Source: Linanthus parryae (lineage: Eukaryota > Streptophyta > Magnoliopsida > Ericales > Polemoniaceae). Taken from it: a DNA stretch of 64,000 bases. The notes under the pieces are model-generated. The model ran no database searches, was not told the DNA's origin, and saw only the letters and a program-made list of their open reading frames with translations. How positions within the stretch are numbered: the first letter of the stretch is position 1; every line of letters starts with the position of its first letter. The DNA lies in assembly GCA_023055425.1 (NCBI GenBank), contig JALGPY010000003.1, forward strand, positions 22,193,001 to 22,257,000. The letters run 5' to 3'. Both the position numbers and the translations under genes were made by a program. Positions 29,696 to 42,065 of the stretch are shown one piece after another.

Positions 29696-31780
29696 GTGTT
29701 TAGCTTACTTTAGGAGATGCTATTTCCATTTCGAGATTGAGTTGTTTCTTTTTATCTTTTAATTTTTTATGTGGATTATTTGATGGGTGGATTATCTGGA
29801 TTATTCAGTGGTTCTTGAATTCGTCAAAATCAATCCCAAGTGGCATCAAAATCTGTTACGTTTCTTGGATTGACCCCCCCCCCCCAAAATAAATAAATAA
29901 ATAAATAAAAACTGCATCTGCTTTTTCTGTGCTTTTGCGACTTCTGATGCCATTGTTATTTCCATTTTTCTTCTTTGAATATTGATCGGCTCTCTCTTCT
30001 CTTTTATGAGCAGAGGGGGGTTTTGGGCAGAGAAAGCAAGGGAGCTCCAACGAGTGTTTGCACCCCAGTTCTAAATCAGCCCCCAAAACAGGGGATTAAA
30101 GGTAGTTCCTCTTAGTTTTTTTTTTCCTCTTGTTAGATGGTTGTTAATCGTTGGAATTTACTGTTTTAAGTTTGGACTTTTAACCATCATAAATTTGTGA
30201 AGAGCGAATAACCCCGTTATTTTTTTGTGGGGATTTTTTCATAAAATTATTTCCTTGTCAGGAGCTCTAAGTTTAGAAGGCACCATTACCGATGGCTGCA
30301 CGTCAGTTGGGAAGAGAAGGGATCTTGAATCCATCGACATAATGTATCATGTGAAGGAAAAAAGATAACGATCAAAGGAAAGAGGCCTGTAAAAGAGAAA
30401 GAAAACAAAAGAGTGAATGGAAAGAGAAAAAGATAGGCAGACACAGGTAATACATCTTTGGTTGCTCATAATTACTCTGGTAATCTTTATTTCTCCCTAC
30501 TTAGTAAGTGAATCGTATATTAATTCCGTTTACTATTTGACAGATCACTCTTAAATGCCCCACCTGCCATTTTTACTTCAAGGTGCAGCCTTAGTAATGG
30601 GGTTTGAAATTATTTTTAGTTTAATACTTTGTAGCTTCAACCAGAACTAATGTAAACGAAGGATGCAAACTTCTCCCTACATTTTTTGTTGTTCGTAGTA
30701 CTACCTTAAGATTAATAATTGATGAAGTTTAGTTGTGCCATACTTGGTCTGTTGATGTCTTCTACAAAATTATGAGTTCATCAACCTGTTTGGGAGCTGA
30801 GAATTGAAATGCTGACCTCTTACTAGTAAATCCCTTCTATTAGGCTCCCTTTTAAAATGCTACTTCAAATGCAGGAACCAGAATATTTAATAGAACTATC
30901 AAATTGGTAGAGATACATCCATGATTCCACGCACATATTTAATGACTTGTATTTGAATGCTCTTTAATAGAACTATCACATCCGCACTGGACAGTTAAGC
31001 AAGAATAAACATCTTCAGGAGTATGGAAACTTATTTTACGTAGTATTTGAAATGCAAGAACCAGCAGAGGAAACTAACTTTGAAAGATATTAAATCGGTA
31101 GAGATACACATGTGAATCCATGCACTTGAGTAAATTGCAGAGAACTGAAAGTAGTGGAGTGTGTTCTGTTTGTCCAACATGTGTGGGTGCCATTGGAAAT
31201 GTAGCAGTGTTGCTGAACCGGTTTGAACAAATTGTGCCTAACTTTTCCCCCGACCCAATAGGTTCGGGTTAGAGAATGTTCTATCCGAACCCACACTTTT
31301 TCTTAAACCCATGCTAAATCGCAACTATCTACCCCGTCTGATTCATACTGGGTTGATTAATCTTTAACTTTTTGTTTGGCAAAAAATGCAATTGGTTAAA
31401 TGGTTGCTCAACTCAGACTGGTTTGGGGCAGCCGGTTCTTGCCACTTTTGTTTGCCAGGAAAGAAAATTTTGATGCATGACAGAGCATATTGGTGTAATT
31501 ACTAGTTAATTAAAGCATTAATTGCAAAGATTTTCATCAGATTTTGATTTATAATTTTGGAATTGTGAATTTACTAGTGTAGGTTCATGCAGATTCAAAC
31601 TTGTCCTGTGTGTTCTTTGCCAATTTTGTGATCAGAAACAAAGTTTTGACATTTAGGTATATCCGAAAAGATATGAGTGCATTGCTCAAATCTGCATATT
31701 CGTACCAATGCCATCGTGTCCTCGCAATTGTCGTACACAAAGTTCGTACTTTCATATGTGACTGACGGTTACGTCGTATA
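29696..31780. other. Non-coding stretch with simple repeats
   Basis: It holds a C12 run (29874-29885) followed by (AAAT)n (29886-29910), a purine-rich exon-like patch near 30340-30450 (KEKENKRVNGKRKR in one frame), and a loosely repeated pair near 30870 and 31050 (ATGCAGGAACCAG...GGTAGAGATACA). No gene is supported. Confidence 0.4.
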
Positions 31781-31946
31781 CTGTTTTTGTTCGTTGTATA
31801 TTTCAGCTTTATTAAGCTAAACTATTGTTATTTATTAAGCTTAGTTTAAACTGTTTTTGTTTGTTGTATATTTCAGCTTTATTAAGCTAGTCTATTGTTA
31901 TTTATTAAGCTTACTTTAATCTGTTTTTGTTTGTTGTATATTTCAG
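31781..31946 (+). repeat. 70-bp tandem repeat carrying splice-acceptor sequence
   Basis: Units start CTGTTTTTGTTYGTTGTATA at 31781, 31851 and 31921. The first two are full length and the third stops after 26 bases. Every unit contains TGTATATTTCAG, a good plant 3' splice site. The third TTTCAG directly precedes the coding segment at 31947. Confidence 0.9.
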
Positions 31947-32380
31947 GTTTAGGAAACTTGGAGGACATGTTCACTATGAATTTGGATGCAAGGTGTATGA
32001 AGGTATGATCACGGGACAAGTAAGCCATATTGACCTTCTGGATTGACCTTCTGGATTGTGAGAGGTTTGGTTTTCTTGAGTTGAACTACCTGCCCAAACA
32101 CATGGTGTATGAAGGTATAATCACGATTTGCTACAAGAAACCTGACACATCTTTACAGAATAGGTTGAGGATAATCAACGGGGAGAAGGAGTTGATGGAG
32201 ATGCAGAAGTATCTACGAAAAGAAGTTGATAAGAGAGTGCTTGAATTTTTCTTTGACCATTTGAACCTGCAGGCTCCACCAACAGTCCGCCAGCCGAGTT
32301 GCGATAAAGAAAATGCACATAAAGAAAAAGGCAAGGAAAAGGTTGGAGAGAGAAAGAAATGTGCCATTGAAGAGAGATAG
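31947..32380 (+). pseudogene. PB1-like N-terminal region of a MULE-type transposase or relative
   Basis: The frame FRKLGGHVHYEFGCKVYEGMI runs from the acceptor at 31946 and ends at a TGA within a duplication. After a frame change it reads DLLDCERFGFLELNYLP...YEGIITICYKKPD...LRIINGEKELMEMQKYL, then a Lys/Glu-rich tail and TAG at 32378. A glycine-rich hydrophobic start, FGFLELNYL in the middle and a 'tyr-x-lys-pro' block resemble the PB1-like domain found at the N-terminus of plant MuDR-family transposases. The break is exactly explained by a 13-bp tandem duplication (32029-32041 and 32042-32054). No zinc-finger or DDE transposase core follows, so it is a fragment. Confidence 0.5.
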
Positions 32381-32671
32381 AGGGCTGTTGTTGAAGAAAG
32401 ATAGGTACAAGAGAGGCAGAGATTGATGAAGAAGGATGCAACAATGATGGGTCTCATTCAGATTTCCATGATGAAGGATTATGAATACTACGGCTTGATC
32501 ATACATAGTAACAGTATATTGGGAGGTGTATGTCCACCGTTGGAGAAATGTTTGTTTGCTCTAGAGCAAATATGACATAGTGCTCTAATACATCACATGA
32601 CACGTATTGAAGAAAGAGATTGAGTGACAAACAAAAGAAAGTGGATTTCCTACATGTTCATGTCGTGTCCT

Positions 32672-32880
32672 ATCATATGGTATTCTCTGGAGCACCATAT
32701 CATATGATATTCTCTAGAGCAAGCAATAATTACTACAACCGTTGTTTAATTATCCGATGGTGGCCAAAATCGTCCATTTACAATGCAGCGGTTGGGAGGT
32801 GTATGTCAACCATTGTTTAATTATCCGATGTTTGCCAAAATCATCCGTTTTACAATGCAACGGTTCGAACTACAGTAGTA
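32672..32880 (+). repeat. Two short tandem repeats, periods about 27 and 71 bp
   Basis: TCATATGGTATTCTCTGGAGCA and a near copy TCATATGATATTCTCTAGAGCA lie about 27 bases apart (32673-32721). CAACCGTTGTTTAATTATCC at 32736 recurs as CAACCATTGTTTAATTATCC at 32807, with similar text to about 32875. No coding region is present. Confidence 0.75.
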
Positions 32881-33106
32881 AAAAAAAATTACGGTGGTTG
32901 GCGGAGCTTAATTACACGACGTTCTCATATACCTGGTTGTGTTTACTCTAGAATTACGAAGATTAGTATTACCGTCGTATTTAGCAATATAAACACCTCA
33001 TATATACAACGCCTTTGCAACCTACACCCGTCGTATTTCCTATATACTCCGGGTTTGTTGTTAAATACTATGATTTTTAACCATTTTTTCTCAAGATTTT
33101 GAGTAA

Positions 33107-33410
33107 TGTACGAGACTAGTTTCGTGGCATATGCATTAAGTAGGAAGACTGGTCATGGAACTCATTTTGGTTTCTATCAGACAAGTTGTGTGAGGAACTT
33201 AAAAAATGGAAATACAAGTAGTTCATGAAGGAACTGGGAGAAAGCATGTTGAGTAGTTTGACCCCCGAACTTAAGGACAGATTGAACAAACGAGTTTCAA
33301 TAGTTCTGCGATGAAAGTATTCTTTATAAGGGAATGTGGTGTGTACCCCGAAAGTGTGCGGACTTGAAGGAAAGATTGATGGAGGAAAGTTTGGCGATAA
33401 ATTACTTTGT
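33107..33410 (+). pseudogene. Gypsy remnant: end of RNase H and start of integrase
   Basis: Plus-strand frames read SFVAYALSRKTGHGTHF, close to the VVADALSRK block that ends gypsy RNase H. After frame changes they read DESILYKGMWCVPRKCADLKERLMEE, close to the start of the H2C2 integrase region. It is heavily decayed. The same remnant occurs at about 47915-48280. Confidence 0.55.
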
Positions 33411-33559
33411 GGTTTTCTTTTTCAGATTAGTATAGGTCTTACTATCTTTGGAAGATCATGAAAATTCTCTGTGATTCAAAACAAATAATTTTTTTCTAAC
33501 AGATTCTTTGGTCTAGGCCGCTCATCCATTGTGGATTCCTGGGTCTATAAAATACCTTC

Positions 33560-34060
33560 ACTCGAGATATTACACCCCAATAATAGAATTCTATCCAACC
33601 GAACTTCACACTTCAAAAGCTTATCGTACAAGTTCTCATATCTTAATGGTTTGTGAAACTATCATAAGGTGCTTCTTATGCTCCTCCCTGCCTTTGAAAT
33701 ACACCGAATATAATCTCGAAATGCGCTTAATCACATCCATGAAAATAATATATGAATTAGCTAACTTAAAGAGCATAGCCGTAAACTCATAATGACCGTG
33801 ACTCGTCGTTAATGCAGTATTCATGATATCCTTCTCTGCTACGCGCAACTAATGACATCAAGACCTTAAATCAATGTTGGAAAAGGTGTATGCCTCTTGG
33901 AATTAGCCAAACATGTCATCTATCCTCGGAAAATTATACTTGTTCTTGACCGTCACACTGTTGAGTTCCCTCTAACCAGAACACAATCTTATACTTCCGT
34001 ACTTCTTCTTTACGAATGACATTAGACGCTCCCCAGTGTGAAACAGTATGTTTAAGAACA
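33560..34060 (-). pseudogene. Gypsy reverse-transcriptase remnant, opposite strand
   Basis: The minus strand reads RVAEKDIMNTALTTSHGHYEFTAM (33770-33848) and REEHKKHLMIVSQ (near 33660). These match the usual RT blocks (acidic/ILE 'DI.KTAF.T.YGHYEF.VMPFG' and 'EEH..HL..V'). The catalytic Asp-Asp block is not preserved. Its orientation is opposite to the remnant at 33107-33410. The corresponding copy lies at about 48430-48900. Confidence 0.6.
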
Positions 34061-35083
34061 TCAAGTGAATACACGAGAACGTACCTCAAAGTTCATATAT
34101 AAAATTCAGTTCATCCACTATTGTGAGCTTCTTATTCAAGGAAACAAATAAGTTGGTGTTTTCATTATTTATGTTCACTTCATGTTTCTGCTTATTCTCC
34201 ATTTTCTTATTTTGGTGCAATTTTTGATTAGTCCTCCAACAGTTTCTACACCATACTTACAGATTGCATGGTGGTTCATGTGCGATATGATGGATCTATC
34301 TTCTAGAGTGACTTACTTCTCGGGGTAAAAGCTACACTATAATTTATTAAATGAAAGCCAAACAAGTTATTTTTTTAGCGGAAACAGACGCGGCTTATAA
34401 GAAAAATATACACTTTTTTTTAAAATAAATATACACTTATCATAACCAAGAAGCACGTGTAATAAGGTGGCACACTTATTTGCGACTGGAGTATGAGAAT
34501 GAGTTCATTTTAATTCAGAGGCCCAGTTAGAATGCGAATGTTATATAACACAATATATTGGGCCAAGTAGCCCATTAATAAAATATTCGATTTATCTAAA
34601 ATATACCACCTTTTACAGAATTGTATTGGATCACATTAATTATTTTGTTTGTATATTGGGCCGAATAGCCCATTAATGTACTTACTCCGTTTTCTCTCTA
34701 TCTACTCTGCAACACCTTGCAAAATTTATTAAAATTCTTGCATCGTTTACTATTTAAATCGCCGAATCAAATTTACTCAGTGAATGATGGTAAAATGCAA
34801 ACTTGGAAGATAGAGAGAGCAGAGAAGTAAGTATGTAATTCTCAGAAGAAAAAGAAAAAAAAACGAATAGTGATTTGAGGTAAAAAAATACGAGTTTTTC
34901 TAGGAAGAAATTATAGGTTAATTTTGACTGATTGAATTTGACATGATTTTTTTAGCAAACACTTAATCAAGTTTTTATAAGGGGTGGTGATATTTACAGA
35001 ACAATAAACACTAGTTACAGAACATATTTTGTGAAAAATACCAAATTGTCCTTGTATCACATTGATAACTTCCCTGATTGTTA

Positions 35084-35473
35084 GTGCATGTTTGGCATCC
35101 CTGTTTTTAAACAGGTTAGTTTTTTTAAACTCATTTGGTATGCATGTTTTTCTGCCTGTTTAAAAACAAAAATATGTTGAAAAACAGTCGTTTAAAAAAA
35201 CAGTAAATGTGGTGTTTTTTGGTGTTTTTTTCATACTATTGGTGTTTAAAGACATTTCAACTATGATTAGATGCAACAAATATCAAATATATGTCGGTAT
35301 TGTACGTAAAAATAATTTCCAAACAAATTAACATTGAAATTTTAAAATATTGGCAAACGTGTTTTTGATTTTAAACACTATTTTTAAATGGATACTAAAC
35401 ATATTTTTATTCTGTTTTTAAACGTATTTTTTACCACTGTTTTCTTGTTTTTAAACGGATACCAAACAAGCTC
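35084..35473. mobile_element. Tourist-like MITE (PIF/Harbinger type), 390 bp
   Basis: The left end GTGCATGTTTGGCATCC and the inverted right end GAGCTTGTTTGGTATCC match at 14 of 17 positions. Both are followed by a T/A-rich 'gtttttaaac' block. TTA flanks both sides (35081-35083 and 35474-35476), the target duplication of PIF/Harbinger elements. There is no coding region. Confidence 0.8.
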
Positions 35474-35476
35474 TTA

Positions 35477-36094
35477 CTCTTTCTTCTCTTTCATATGCTC
35501 CTTCCCTCTCTCTCAAAACTCCTCCACCACAATCCATCAAGACGACCACCTCCCGATTGCAATCAAGATTCAAGACCATTATCACCACAACTAGAATCAC
35601 GTCAAACCAATCGAACATCTGATCCCATCAAAACCCAAAATGAATGCCTACTTAAACCCACCGATGTGAATGGATCTACTAGGTACCACCCCGCCCAATC
35701 ATAACTGTCTCTGCATTCCATTGATGCACACTATCGCCAAGATAGCAATCACGTGCCATAAACAGAATCCTATGTGGGGACTAACAAATCAAATTCATGC
35801 CGCAAACTGAGAAACATGAGAAACGGGGACACAACCAAACCCCAATTCGATATCCATTCGAACCCCAAATTGAATACTCAATCCAAATAAAAACCATCTG
35901 GAAACAAGAACGCTGCAAACTAACACGAACTCCACCTACACACCTCTCAATCCAAATAAATCAAGAAGGAATATGAGAGAGAGAGGAAGAGAGCAGAGTA
36001 GAAGATGCCATAGATAGAAGAGAAGAAGGATATAGGCGGCATCGTAGGCTCGTAGCTGAAGCCTTTGCAGCGGGAACAATTGTTGTATAAAAGT
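35477..36094. other. Non-coding stretch, nothing recognised
   Basis: It is A/C-rich, with 'accaaac' and 'caatcc' text and short open frames lacking any domain. It ends at the left edge of the Tork-like LTR. Confidence 0.4.
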
Positions 36095-36823
36095 TGTTGT
36101 TAGCGGGTGACCCAATTTGTTCTTACAGAAGAAAAAAATAAGCAAAAATTAAGGAACGAACTTACGGATCGTTAATTTGTTGAATGCAGTCACAATATGT
36201 TGAGGAACAACCTCGTACATAGACGATCTCCGTAAGACAATATTCGCCGCCCACAGTTTGTACCTTCTGGTTCCTGCTATGGCGAATTGTCCGCCAGGAT
36301 AGAAGTTCTTCCTGTGTCGAGACTTGCCCGAGAGAAAATGATAGTTTGTGGAGGGAGAGCGTTTGAATGCTCAGAATTTGGAATAACTAAACTGGAAGGA
36401 GATACTGCCTTTTATAGGCACTGAAGAGGGACAAGGAACGGTCATAATCGTTCCCAACATTCACAACTATTGATAAACGACACTGTTAATTAACAAAATT
36501 AATAAACTGTTTGGGTTTATTTTTTCTGTTAATTTTATGGGTATTAAAGTTGATTTCTGGCCCAAAAATAAATAGTCTAGAGTAAGTCCCAACAAACGCA
36601 CACCCACACCACGACCCGCCCCGAACACAAACCCCAGACATCGACGACTTATTGAGCACTCATCTCTTAATGGTTTTCGGCGAATGAGTTATCGAAACAA
36701 TCACCAAATAACCCACTATACAATGGTGCAATTGGTGTTGTACGTTAACTCTCAAACGAGCCAGGTTAAAACCGAGCTTAAAGTCGGGTACAAACCGACA
36801 TGTCGAATACCATTTTTCGAACA
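36095..36823 (-). repeat. 3' LTR of the Tork-like element (about 729 bp)
   Basis: On the minus strand it begins TGTTCGAAAAATGGTATTCG right after a GTGGGGGAT purine tract and ends near CCGCTAACAACA. Long stretches (CGAACTTACGGATCG, ACGATCTCCGTAA, GACACTGTTAATTAAC) match the LTR at 42066-42815. Confidence 0.82.
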
Positions 36824-37398
36824 ATCCCCCACATGAATGATCAATCAGTGTTGAAAGATCAAATCAGTATGGTGAATCCAATTCGCATTGTTGGTAATTA
36901 ATTGCCTAAAGAAGAGTAGCCACAAACCTTGAACTTTTCCATTAGTGAGATATTATAGGGTATAGTGGCTTGGTTAGTATGCGAAGCGCTTTGAAATGCC
37001 TTGCCGTGGTGTATACCTAGTATATGGTAACCACACAACTAATACCGTAGCAAAATATGTTCTCATGGTTGTGCTCATTTTGGCCTTAAGACACTGATGC
37101 CTGGTTTCATGAGTAGTCTTACAGGAGTATGCCTGTCATCCTCCTAGAATCGGCCCCAGTTCCTACTCACATAGGTGAGACACATTTAAGGGTATCCATC
37201 CATACTCGACTTAACATGTGACCTCATTAAAAGCATAGCTTACCCTGGTCCTATCACTCGTCGCCCTAGGATGGGATTGAAACATAGTTTGTATCGTGAG
37301 TGACTTTAATTTGCACAGATAGTTAGGTTTTAACTTTTGAACCTAGTTATTGGGATCTCCAATCTCCTAGGTTGGGTTTTCTGCTATTGTGCAACTCT

Positions 37399-40300
37399 TT
37401 ACGAGATTGGCATTAGCCCCATTCCCCTTGACGAACTTGCAACTAATTCTCTCGATAGACCTTTGATCAGCGGATTCGCTAAATTTTCTTTAGACTTCAT
37501 CGATATAATTCCTTGTGAGAGAAGTTGCCTAATGGTATTATGTCTTCGACGCATGTGTCGAGACTTACCATTGTATATACTATTTTGTGCCTTGCCTATT
37601 GCGGGCTGACTGTCGCAATGAATGCAAATAGACGACACTGGTTTTGGCCATATTAGAATATCCTTGAGGAAATGGCAAAGTCATTCAGCTTCTTCCCCTT
37701 CATTTTCTAACGCTATGAATTCCAATTCCATGGTAGACCTTGCAATGCACGTCTGATTTGAGGATTTCCAACATATTGCCGCTCCTCCGAGGGTAAATAC
37801 ATAACCAATTCGCGGAATCTTTTGTATCAGATATCCAATTCGCGGTCGCAATATCCTTCCAATACTGCAGGATATTTGGAATCCGAGATCTTTAGTGTAT
37901 CGTAGATACCTTAAAACTCGGATTATAGCTATCCAGTGATCCTTTCCAGGGTTACTGGCGAAACGACTAAGTTTTCCAACCGCTTGTGCGATGTTCGGCC
38001 TTGCACAATTCATAATGTACATGAGACTTCCTATTATTTGAGCATACTCTAATTGCTTGATACCCGGGCGACGATTTTTGGCGAGATGCATGCTCACATC
38101 AACTGGTGTCTTTACTGGCTTGCTGTTAGTTTGGTCGAACTTTTCGAGAACTTTCTTGATATAGTGAGAATGAGTTAGCGCATAGACATTTTGAGTTCCA
38201 GAAATAATTATTCCTAGAATAACATCGGCTTCCCCTAAATCCTTCATATCAAAGGATGTGGACAACAACTTCTTGGTGGCACGAATTATCGTCTCATTAC
38301 TTCCGAGAATTAACATATCGTCTACATAGAGACATATTATGACACATCCATTGTTGACGGTCTTAGAATATATACATTTGTCACACTCGTTTGTTCTAAA
38401 ACCATTGGTTGTCATAACCCCGTCGAACTTTTCATGCCATTGTTTGGGATCCTGCTTTAATCCGTATAAGGATTTCTTTAATCGACAATATTTGCCTTCA
38501 TTTCCTGGAACTCGGAACCCTTCAGGTTGTTCCATGTCAATTTCTTCGTCTAATTCTCCATTAAGAAACGCAGTCTTGACATCCATTTGATGGATTTCAA
38601 GATTAAATATTGCCGCAATTGCAATTAACATACGGATGAATGTTATCCTTGTTACCGGAGAATAGGTATCGAAGAAATCTGTTCCTTCCTTTTGCTTACA
38701 CCCTTTGGCTACTAGCCTCGCCTTATATTTGTCGATGGATCCGTCGGGTTTCAATTTCCGATTGAAAACTCACTTATTATTGTGCAATATTGATTCTATC
38801 TCCCTTTTAACGGCTTCTTTCCAATAAGGAGCGTCCACACTTACCATTGCTTCCTTGTAGGAAGTATGATCATTTTCGAGCATGTAAGTAAGAAAATCAG
38901 GTCCGAAAGACTTTTCGGTCCTTTGTCTCTTACTCCTCATTGGCTGTACATCTTGTTCGTCTTCAAATGTAGATTCGTGTATCCGTTTTTCAATGTCATG
39001 CGTCTTCTTTTCTTTGTAAGGAAAAATATCCTCAAAGAAAGATGCGTTTGATGATTCAATAATCGTATTTTCGTGAATATATGATATTTCCGATTTATTA
39101 ACCAGAAATCGATATACACTACTATTCAAAGCATATCCAATGAAGATGCAGTCGACTGTTTTGGGACCAAGTTTTACTTTCTTAGGCAGTGGTGTCGCCA
39201 CTTTAGCGAGAAGTCCCCATACTCGTAGATGTTTGTAAGAGGGCGTTCGTCCTTTCCATAATTCGTATGGAGTTTTATCAGCCTTTTCCTTTGGTATTCT
39301 ATTAAGAATATAGTTGTCACTTAGTAACGCTTCGCCCCACAAATTCTGGGGCAATCCAGAACTTAGAAGTAATGAATTTAGCATTTCTTTCAAGGTTCTA
39401 TTCTTCCTTTCATCCACACCGTTTTGTTGAGGTGTGTATGGCGCTGAAAATTGGTGGATTATTCCACTTTGAGCACGAATTCCTAAGAAGGGAGAATCAT
39501 ATTCTCCTCCTCGGTCACTACGTAGGATTTTAATCCTTGTGCTTAGGTAATTTTCTACCCCCGCTTTATATTGCTTAAAAGCTTCTACAACTTCATCTCG
39601 ACTATGTAATAAGTAAACGTAGCAATACTTTGTGCAGTCGTCGATAAACATAATGAAATATTTTTTTCCACCTCTTGTTGGTATAAACTTTAAATCACAT
39701 ATGTCCGTATGAGTTAATTCAAGTGGACTAGTTATTTTTAAACCAATGGATTTAAACGGCTGCCTTGTTACTTTTGCCTCAATGCAAATTCACATTTGTG
39801 ATTTAAGTTAATTGCACTTTTTGGAAGATGGTCCAAATTCATTAATTTTCGAATTGATTCGTAGTTAACGTGACCAAGTCTTCCATGCCATAAACAAGAA
39901 GAAGAAAAATTAGACAACTCAAGCAAGTAGTTAGTAGTTTCTTTCTTATTAATAGTCGAGGTAACCATTACATTGAGTTTGAACATCCCATCCTTCAAGT
40001 ACCCCCTACCCACGTACTCTCCTCTCTTGATTACAACACATTCGTCGGACTCAAAAACTAGTTTGAACCCGTTTTTGCTAAGAACCGAACCAGAGACTAA
40101 GTTCTTCCTAATGTCCGGGACATGGAGAACTTCATTTAGTACAAGCTTCTTGCCGGAGGTCATCTTGAGGATTACCGCGCCTTTTCCTTGGACGATGGAT
40201 GTCGCTGAATTTACCATGTAAATTTGTTCCTCGGTGTCAATATCCTCATACGAAGAGAACATGCTCTTGTCCGAACAAATATGGGGGGTCGCGCCGGTGT

Positions 40301-40490
40301 CGACCCACCATTCTTTAGGTTTTCCATAGGCAAGGTTCACTTCCGAGACAACTGCAGCAAAGTTTCCTCCTTCATCATGGTTTGTGTCTTCAACCAAGAG
40401 AGCTTCGGACTTCTTTCCGTTGGAACTCTTGCGCTTCTTCCGGCAGTCTTTGATCATGTGACCCGTCTTGCCACAGTTGTGGCACTTTCC
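37399..40490 (-). pseudogene. Pol of the Tork-like element: protease, integrase, RT, RNase H, broken
   Basis: Protease WWVDTGATPHICSD lies near 40290 and the pre-integrase zinc region (LWHGRLGHVNYESI) near 39870. A frameshift at about 39775-39785 breaks the start of integrase. From 39651 it reads FIDDCTKYCYVYLL, RSDRGGEY and NGVDERKNRTL. A stop at about 38768-38770 coincides with loss of the segment that normally leads into RT. RT runs from 38754 with QMDVKTAFLNGELDEEI and LYVDDMLILG. RNase H (SWKSS-like SSNQTCIARSTMELEFIAL) breaks near 37681 and its end (HCDSQPAIGKAQN...IKGLSRE) is read at 37399-37638. RT and integrase catalytic residues that I can see are retained. Confidence 0.88.
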
Positions 40491-41266
40491 CGTGAACCTC
40501 TTCTTCTTTTTGGGTTAAGCATTGTGCTTTCGCTTGAGTTTGTTGGGTTCCGAACCGCCCTCCACAGATTAACCTTGGATTGATGGCTGGTTGAGGGCTT
40601 CTCTTCCGCAATCCGGTTGCCTTCCTCGATGCTGAGACGCACGATCAAGTCCTCAATTCTCATCCCCTTGCGTTTGTGCTTTAGATAGTTCTTGTAGTTT
40701 TTCCACGCCGGAGGTAGCTTGTTTATCATGACGCCAACAAGGAAATCCTCTGGGAGGATCATGTTTTCCGCGTGAACGTCGTGAATTAAGCACTGAAATT
40801 CTTGGACTTGAGACATGATACTCTTTCCGTCTATCATCCTAAACTCTAAGAAGTTTTCCACTACGAACTTCTTGGCCCCCGCATCTTCGGTTTTGTACTT
40901 ATTTTGTAAGGATTGCCAGAGTTCCTTGGTAGTTTTTACAGCAGAATATACATTATACAATTGATTGTCTAGGCTGTTCAATACATAGTTCCTAGCCAAA
41001 AAATCTGAATGATGCCATGCATCCTTTGCTAGTACCGCCTCCTTTTCTGGATTCTCGGAGAGTGTAGCTGCATCTTCGGAAAGGTATCGTGCAAGGCTTG
41101 AGGTGGTCAAGTAGAAATACATCTTTTGTTGCCACCGCTTAAAGTCCTTGCCGGAAAACTTCTCGGGTCTCTCCACTGGATGTGCATTCACTGTTATGAC
41201 CGGAGCAACGGGCACCGCCGTATTTGTTGTGGCTGCCGGAGTTTGCTCCGTTTGTCCGTCCTCCAT
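40454..41266 (-). pseudogene. Gag of the Tork-like element
   Basis: The 270-codon frame starts MEDGQTEQTPAATTNTAVPV. It contains the Copia gag core (RWQQKMYFYLTTSSLARYL, ELWQSLQNKYKTEDAGAKKF, LPPAWKNYKNYLKHKRK). Near PKRRRGS the frame shifts just before the zinc knuckle. The knuckle itself (KCHNCGKTGHMIKDC, about 40445-40490) is read in the frame of the following pol ORF. One indel separates gag from protease. In most Tork elements gag and pol share a frame. Confidence 0.85.
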
Positions 41267-42065
41267 TTCTAAACATACGAATTGTTTAGATGCAGATCAG
41301 AATACAGAAATAATAAACTGATTGTGATAAGCAAAATAAAACAATCTCATGTAATACTAAAACAAAATGAAATAAATTGTCTGAAATAAAGCGAGGACAA
41401 CGGACTGTAATTAACAATACTCTCTGTTAAAACAGAGACGACTACCAACAAACAGAACAATCTGTAATTACAGACAGTAATATAAAAGAGAACCAAAGGG
41501 AACAATCTCAGGACTAACTAACAACGGTTTCTTGAAATAACAAAATTATGGTTTGAACAGAAACTACCAACAAACAGACTGTTTGTTTAGAGACAAACCA
41601 AACGACACCTTTCTGTCTAATAATAGATATGTACCAAAAGAATCAAACTGCTTTGAGGAGAAAGTTGTTTATTGAATGTTCTTTACTAACAGACTTGAAT
41701 TGACCAAGTATAATATTTAAATCAAAGTCTGAAATTACTAAGTAAAGAAATTTCTTCACAGATATGAAAACCACTGGACCAAAGAAGATCAAAAGCAAAT
41801 TGTAACCAAATAAAATTAAGAACCAAAGTCTAAACTTCTATATGTGATAAAGAATTAAGATGCAAACTATGGCACTATGTAGTAGAAACAGTCAGATTTG
41901 TAAGTACAGATCAGAAAATGCACGGTTTAGAAACCGCCAGTGATATACAATGGACTCTCAAACTGTCTGACAGAAATTTTGGGTAGATAATAATTGCAAA
42001 CAGATTTAATCGGACTACGTTCAGTAATGCGAAGAACAAATAAGGGTCAGATATTGTCTTACGAA
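41267..42065 (-). other. Leader of the Tork-like element
   Basis: It is about 800 bp between the 5' LTR and the gag ATG, A-rich, with no recognisable gene. No TGGTATCAGAGC site follows the LTR. The sequence after CTAACAACA reads TTCGTAAGACAATATC and I cannot assign a primer tRNA. Confidence 0.5.

Larger units (their letters stand above)
33093..34980 (+). repeat. Segmental duplication, left copy (matches 47903-49680)
   Basis: It starts AAGATTTTGAGTAATGTA and ends ...AGCAAACACTTAATCAAGTTT. It is collinear with 47903-49680 over about 1.8 kb, with scattered substitutions and indels: about 70 bp is missing here near 33270, and extra sequence lies near 34690-34810. Both copies contain the same two oppositely oriented gypsy fragments, so those were present before the duplication. 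Confidence 0.85.

Noticed and set aside
36823..37398. Additional gene between RNase H and LTR of the Tork-like element
   Set aside because: No frame with a domain; it fits the normal 3' untranslated part of the element.
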